Below, in pieces: positions 7,763 through 9,934 of a stretch of 9,934 nucleotides of DNA. Under the pieces are notes generated by a model. It saw only the letters and a program-made list of their open reading frames with translations. It searched no databases and had not been told where the DNA came from. Origin of the DNA: DATDDB01 sp036524005 (GTDB taxonomy: Bacteria; Pseudomonadota; Gammaproteobacteria; Burkholderiales; Gallionellaceae); the NCBI GenBank assembly GCA_036524005.1, contig DATDDB010000106.1:1-9934 (forward strand). Direction: 5' to 3'. Position 1 is the first letter of the stretch, and each line of letters starts with the position of its first letter. The position numbers and the translations under genes were made by a program.

Positions 7763-7768
7763 ATTATA
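7763..7768 (-). promoter_or_regulatory. Extended -10 promoter for the deaminase gene
   Basis: The minus strand reads TGTTATAATG, which matches the extended -10 consensus TGnTATAAT exactly. No good -35 lies at 17 nt (a TTTACA is 20 nt away), but extended -10 promoters often do without one. The predicted start of transcription near 7756 leaves about 48 nt before ATG 7708. A small hairpin GGGCT/AGCCC (7747-7751 and 7756-7760) lies at the predicted 5' end. Confidence 0.6.
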
Positions 7769-7791
7769 ACAGGGCGGCCTGCTATCCCTGT
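7769..7791. promoter_or_regulatory. Inverted repeat between divergent promoters, possible shared operator
   Basis: ACAGGG (7769-7774) and CCCTGT (7786-7791) form a perfect 6-bp inverted repeat with an 11-bp spacer. The left arm abuts the minus-strand TATAAT. The right arm runs into a plus-strand TAAAAT (7791-7796), a weak candidate -10 for the small membrane protein and yjbQ. A protein bound here could control both directions. No -35 is evident for the plus-strand promoter, so that promoter is tentative. Confidence 0.35.
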
Positions 7792-7845
7792 AAAATGGCA
7801 GGGTCGCCATTTGGAATCGCCCTGGGCTCACTTCGCTTTATGCAT

Positions 7846-8184
7846 ATGAAATATATTTCCTCTTCCTCCACCGCTTCCCCCAGCCTGCTGCACAAAACCG
7901 GGGCGCTCATCGTGGCCGTGGCGGCGTTCGGCCTGATGCTGATGTTCTCCGCCGTGTTGCTCGCGGTGCTGCTCGTCCTCATCGTGGCTGGTGGTGCCTA
8001 TCTGTGGTGGAAAACGCGCAAGGTCAGGAGAATGATGCGCGAGATGCGCGCGGCGGCCAACGATGCCCAGGCGAACCGGGACGATGTATTCCGGGGAGAG
8101 GCATTCCGGGAAGAATCCAAAGGTGTGGTGATCGAAGGCGAAGCCGTCCGCGTGCATGTGCCACAGGATGGCAGCCAGCGCTGA
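7846..8184 (+). CDS. Small membrane protein, unknown function
   Basis: I do not recognise a named family. From ATG 7846 the protein has 112 residues: a short Ser-rich N-terminus, an unbroken hydrophobic stretch at about 19-55 (long enough for one long or two short membrane helices) ending in YLWW, then the basic run KTRKVRRMMREMR. A charged, probably cytosolic C-terminal tail of about 45 residues follows. The positive charge after the hydrophobic part favours that tail facing the cytosol. Alternative in-frame starts at 7840 and 7795 exist, and none has a clear ribosome site; 7795 would begin inside the putative promoter. It ends 14 nt before yjbQ, so the two are probably co-transcribed. Confidence 0.7.
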   Translation: MKYISSSSTASPSLLHKTGALIVAVAAFGLMLMFSAVLLAVLLVLIVAGGAYLWWKTRKVRRMMREMRAAANDAQANRDDVFRGEAFREESKGVVIEGEAVRVHVPQDGSQR

Positions 8185-8198
8185 AGCGGCGCACCACC

Positions 8199-8618
8199 AT
8201 GTGGCTGCAGAAAGAAATCACGCTCCAGGCCAGGCCGCGCGGCTTTCATCTCGTCACCCATGAAATCTTGCGCGAGCTGCCCGAGCTCGGCAATTTCAAG
8301 GTCGGCATGATGAACCTATTCATTCTGCACACCTCCGCCTCATTGACGCTCAACGAAAACGCCGACCCCACGGTGCGCCAGGACTTCGAAAGCTTCTTCA
8401 ACCGCGCCGTGCCGGAAAACGAGCCGTATTACCGGCACCAGGACGAAGGCGCGGACGACCTGCCCGCGCACCTGAAAGCCAGCATCCTGGGCAGCAGCCT
8501 GAATATCCCCATTGCCCGCGGCCAGCCCAGGCTGGGCACCTGGCAGGGAATCTATCTTTGTGAGCACCGCGATGACGGCGGACGCAGAAGGATAGTGGTG
8601 ACGGTGCAGGGAGAATAG
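8199..8618 (+). CDS. yjbQ: YjbQ family protein (UPF0047), secondary thiamine-phosphate synthase
   Basis: The family is annotated as having weak, secondary thiamine-phosphate synthase activity, as studied for E. coli YjbQ; the main physiological role is not settled. I chose ATG 8199 because the product then begins MWLQKEITLQARPRGFHLVT and has 139 residues, the usual family length. The open frame continues further upstream, but only within the preceding gene. Family signatures are intact: LHTSASLTLNENADPTVR (about 43-60, with H44), the acidic patch HQDEGADDLPAH (80-91), SILGSSLNIPI (95-105), and GTWQGIYLCEHRD (113-125, with H123). The ribosome site is weak. It follows the membrane-protein gene by 14 nt and converges on the minus-strand gene at 8632, with only 13 nt between the stop codons. 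Confidence 0.95.
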   Translation: MWLQKEITLQARPRGFHLVTHEILRELPELGNFKVGMMNLFILHTSASLTLNENADPTVRQDFESFFNRAVPENEPYYRHQDEGADDLPAHLKASILGSSLNIPIARGQPRLGTWQGIYLCEHRDDGGRRRIVVTVQGE

Positions 8619-8631
8619 CGGCTGCCCCGGG

Positions 8632-8859
8632 TCATTTGGAGATGAATGCCTTGTAGCGGTGCTCGACTGCTTCGCGGTCAAGATAATAGCCGTTCGGGCT
8701 TTCTATCCGCCACACCACCGCGCCGTGGTGGATGAGCTTGAAGGCTTCCTTCAGCGCCTCTTCCTCGGAACCGAACAGGAGGGGGAGCATGAATGTATAG
8801 TCAGGCTCCTGGCCTGCAGGCAGCGGCTGGTCGGTGTAGAACACTTTGAAGGATTCCAT
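8632..8859 (-). CDS. Small conserved-looking protein, unknown function
   Basis: I do not recognise a named family. The start at 8859 has a very strong ribosome site (GGAGGT at 8864-8869, 4 nt upstream), which favours it over the in-frame ATG at 8913. The 75-residue product has no signal peptide or membrane segment and looks like a compact cytosolic alpha/beta protein. It has a beta-like start (ESFKVFYTD), a helix-forming SEEEALKEAFKLIHHGA, then strand-like VVWRIESPNGYYLD and a basic C-terminal helix. Upstream and downstream genes do not suggest a role. Confidence 0.75.
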   Translation of the reverse strand: MESFKVFYTDQPLPAGQEPDYTFMLPLLFGSEEEALKEAFKLIHHGAVVWRIESPNGYYLDREAVEHRYKAFISK

Positions 8860-8943
8860 TTCCACCTCCAAGAGATAGGCTGGATATGTGGTTTGACCGC
8901 AGGTTAGGTCCAATTGTTCAGACTGCCCGAACCGGCTGAGTGG

Positions 8944-9038
8944 CGCAATGGGCTAAATTGCGTAGTCGGTCAGGGTGGGGGCGGGGGGACCCGAATAGGT
9001 GTACAGCAGCCGGTGCAATGCGCTAAGCTTGTTGCACC
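8944..9038. repeat. Pair of related intergenic hairpins
   Basis: The 227-bp gap at 8860-9086 between divergent genes holds two hairpins. The first is CGCAAT/ATTGCG (8944-8949 and 8957-8962, 7-nt loop). The second is GGTGCAA/TTGCACC (9012-9018 and 9032-9038, 13-nt spacer). Their left halves share GCAATG-G/C-GCTAA, which suggests a common origin, as in short palindromic intergenic repeats (REP-like). A G-rich run (8972-8989) lies between them. I could not identify promoters in this gap. Confidence 0.45.
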
Positions 9039-9086
9039 ATCGCGCTGCCGCTTCAATGCAGGAAGGCTTCGTCCCATGGATAGAAC

Positions 9087-9584
9087 ATGAACATGCGTTG
9101 CCGGAACTTGCTGGCTGCCCTGGGCTTGTGCGCCCTGCCATTCGCGGCACAGGCGGATGAGCCTGCGCAGTCCCAGGTTCCGGCACTGCCGGTATCGGAG
9201 CTGTGGCTCAACCCCGGGTTCTACGCCTACCATTTCCAGAAGGACAGACATCTCAACAACAAAGCAGCCGGGTTCGGCGCGGAATACCGCTTTTCAACCG
9301 CAAGCTCGGTGACGGCCGGCATTTACCATAACAGCAACTGGAGCACCTCCCATTACCTGGGGTATTACTGGCGGCCGCTTACGCTCGGCCCCATGCGCCT
9401 GGGCGCGGTCTTCGGCGCGCTTGATGGCTACCCGGGGACGCGCAAAGGGGGATGGTTCCCCGCCGTCATTCCAACGGCACGCGTGGAGTATGGATGGCTC
9501 GGCCTGAACATGTTCTATATCCCGAGCTACCGCGATTCGGTAAACGGCTCCATCACCTTCCAACTGGTCTTGAAAGTGTATTGA
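9087..9584 (+). CDS. Exported protein, probable small outer-membrane beta-barrel, unknown function
   Basis: I do not recognise a named family. The 165-residue product starts MNMRCRNLLAALGL and has a clear signal-peptidase I site, AQA|DE (after residue 23); C15 is not in a lipobox. The mature part is rich in Tyr, Trp, Phe and Gly in alternating strand-like segments such as GFGAEYRFS, SVTAGIYHN, SHYLGYYWRP and MRLGAVFGALDGY. It ends in FQLVLKVY, an aromatic C-terminus typical of outer-membrane barrels handled by the BAM complex. Length suits a barrel of about eight strands. A PagP-like enzyme was considered because of size, but I do not see PagP motifs. The ribosome site is weak; ATG 9093 is an alternative start. 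Confidence 0.75.
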   Translation: MNMRCRNLLAALGLCALPFAAQADEPAQSQVPALPVSELWLNPGFYAYHFQKDRHLNNKAAGFGAEYRFSTASSVTAGIYHNSNWSTSHYLGYYWRPLTLGPMRLGAVFGALDGYPGTRKGGWFPAVIPTARVEYGWLGLNMFYIPSYRDSVNGSITFQLVLKVY

Positions 9585-9613
9585 AGCCGTTGGTGCGATA
9601 GCCGCGGGGCAAA

Positions 9614-9898
9614 CTACCCGCAAGTATGGCTGGGGATGGCCGACACCAGCGGAACCTGATCGGAAATGTTGAGCGCCTGCCCGGTTTTCTGGTTGCACGA
9701 TTTGCATACGGGGATGACATACCAGGCAGTGTCCCCCGGGCTGTCCATTTGCACATGCCCGCCGACCAGCTCCCTGTTGGTGCAACCCAGCACCGAACAT
9801 TTGCTGGCTTTCTGGCCGCTGTAGCGCAGCCAGTGCGCCAGCCAGCTACTGCACTTGCACCTGATGACGGAAGTTCCGTTAAGGTTTTTGACTTTCAT
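9614..9898 (-). CDS. Small Cys-rich protein, putative zinc-binding HNH-like fold
   Basis: The start at 9898 is backed by AAGGAG (9905-9910) 6 nt upstream; the in-frame ATG at 9925 is not. The 94-residue product begins MKVKNLNGTSVIRCKCSSWL. It has cysteines at 14, 16, 34, 39, 65, 68 and 93, plus GGHV (H48), and PVCKSCNQKTG (C65, C68, N69) near the end. C34-x4-C39 with C65-x2-C68 could hold a zinc ion, and H48 with N69 resembles the His and Asn of an HNH/treble-clef core. I recall unnamed bacterial proteins sharing the NLNGT, CKC-SWL-HW and LVG-HVQ pattern. Nuclease activity is unproven, and the last His of HNH is not obvious. There is no signal peptide. It converges on the barrel gene with 29 nt between them. 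Confidence 0.8.
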   Translation of the reverse strand: MKVKNLNGTSVIRCKCSSWLAHWLRYSGQKASKCSVLGCTNRELVGGHVQMDSPGDTAWYVIPVCKSCNQKTGQALNISDQVPLVSAIPSHTCG

Positions 9899-9934
9899 CG
9901 CTTGCTCCTTAAAAGTAAGTTGCAATCAAGTCGT

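Noticed and set aside
8972..8989. G-rich run as a possible G-quadruplex
   Set aside because: It has only three uninterrupted G-runs, so a stable three-tetrad quadruplex is not well supported.
9604..9621. GCGGG/CCCGC stem as a terminator between the last two convergent genes
   Set aside because: Only 5 bp, with no T-run, and it overlaps a stop codon; too weak to call.
9294..9800. Minus-strand open frame spanning the barrel gene and the Cys-rich gene
   Set aside because: It crosses two better-supported genes and their intergenic gap, and lacks a ribosome site.

Overview
The window looks like an ordinary, GC-rich chromosomal stretch of a Gram-negative proteobacterium. Protein style (an AcrAB/OprM-type operon, a YjbQ protein, a small Cys-rich family) and base composition suggest a betaproteobacterium, perhaps of the Nitrosomonadales/Gallionellaceae type, but that placement is an impression from memory and was not tested. 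I see no transposase, integrase, phage gene, CRISPR array, tRNA or rRNA.

Layout. (1) Positions 2-5746, plus strand: a tightly packed tripartite efflux operon. It holds a periplasmic adaptor (5' end outside the window), an inner-membrane RND pump with intact proton-relay residues, and an outer-membrane lipoprotein channel. The junctions overlap by 1 and 8 nt. A perfect 10-bp hairpin (5768-5791) lies between this operon and a convergent gene. (2) 5806-6222, minus: an exported protein with a charged, helical middle and a Gly/Met/Pro repeat tail, preceded by a small operator-like palindrome. (3) 6476-7708, minus: a long, two-domain dCTP deaminase-family enzyme with an extended -10 promoter and three in-frame ATGs carried by a 15-bp tandem repeat. 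(4) 7846-8618, plus: a divergently transcribed pair, a small membrane protein and YjbQ. The spacer between (3) and (4) carries an inverted repeat placed between the two candidate -10 elements. (5) 8632-8859, minus: a small unknown cytosolic protein. (6) 8860-9086: intergenic, with two related hairpins. (7) 9087-9584, plus: a small exported protein resembling an outer-membrane beta-barrel. (8) 9614-9898, minus: a small Cys-rich, HNH-like putative zinc-binding protein.

How the genes work together. The three efflux genes form one machine spanning both membranes. The others look like single housekeeping or unknown genes, with no shared pathway I can defend. The most useful leads are regulatory or small-scale: the shared divergent control region at 7709-7845, the repeat tail protein, the paired hairpins, and the uncharacterised small proteins. 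I found no convincing new multi-gene system.
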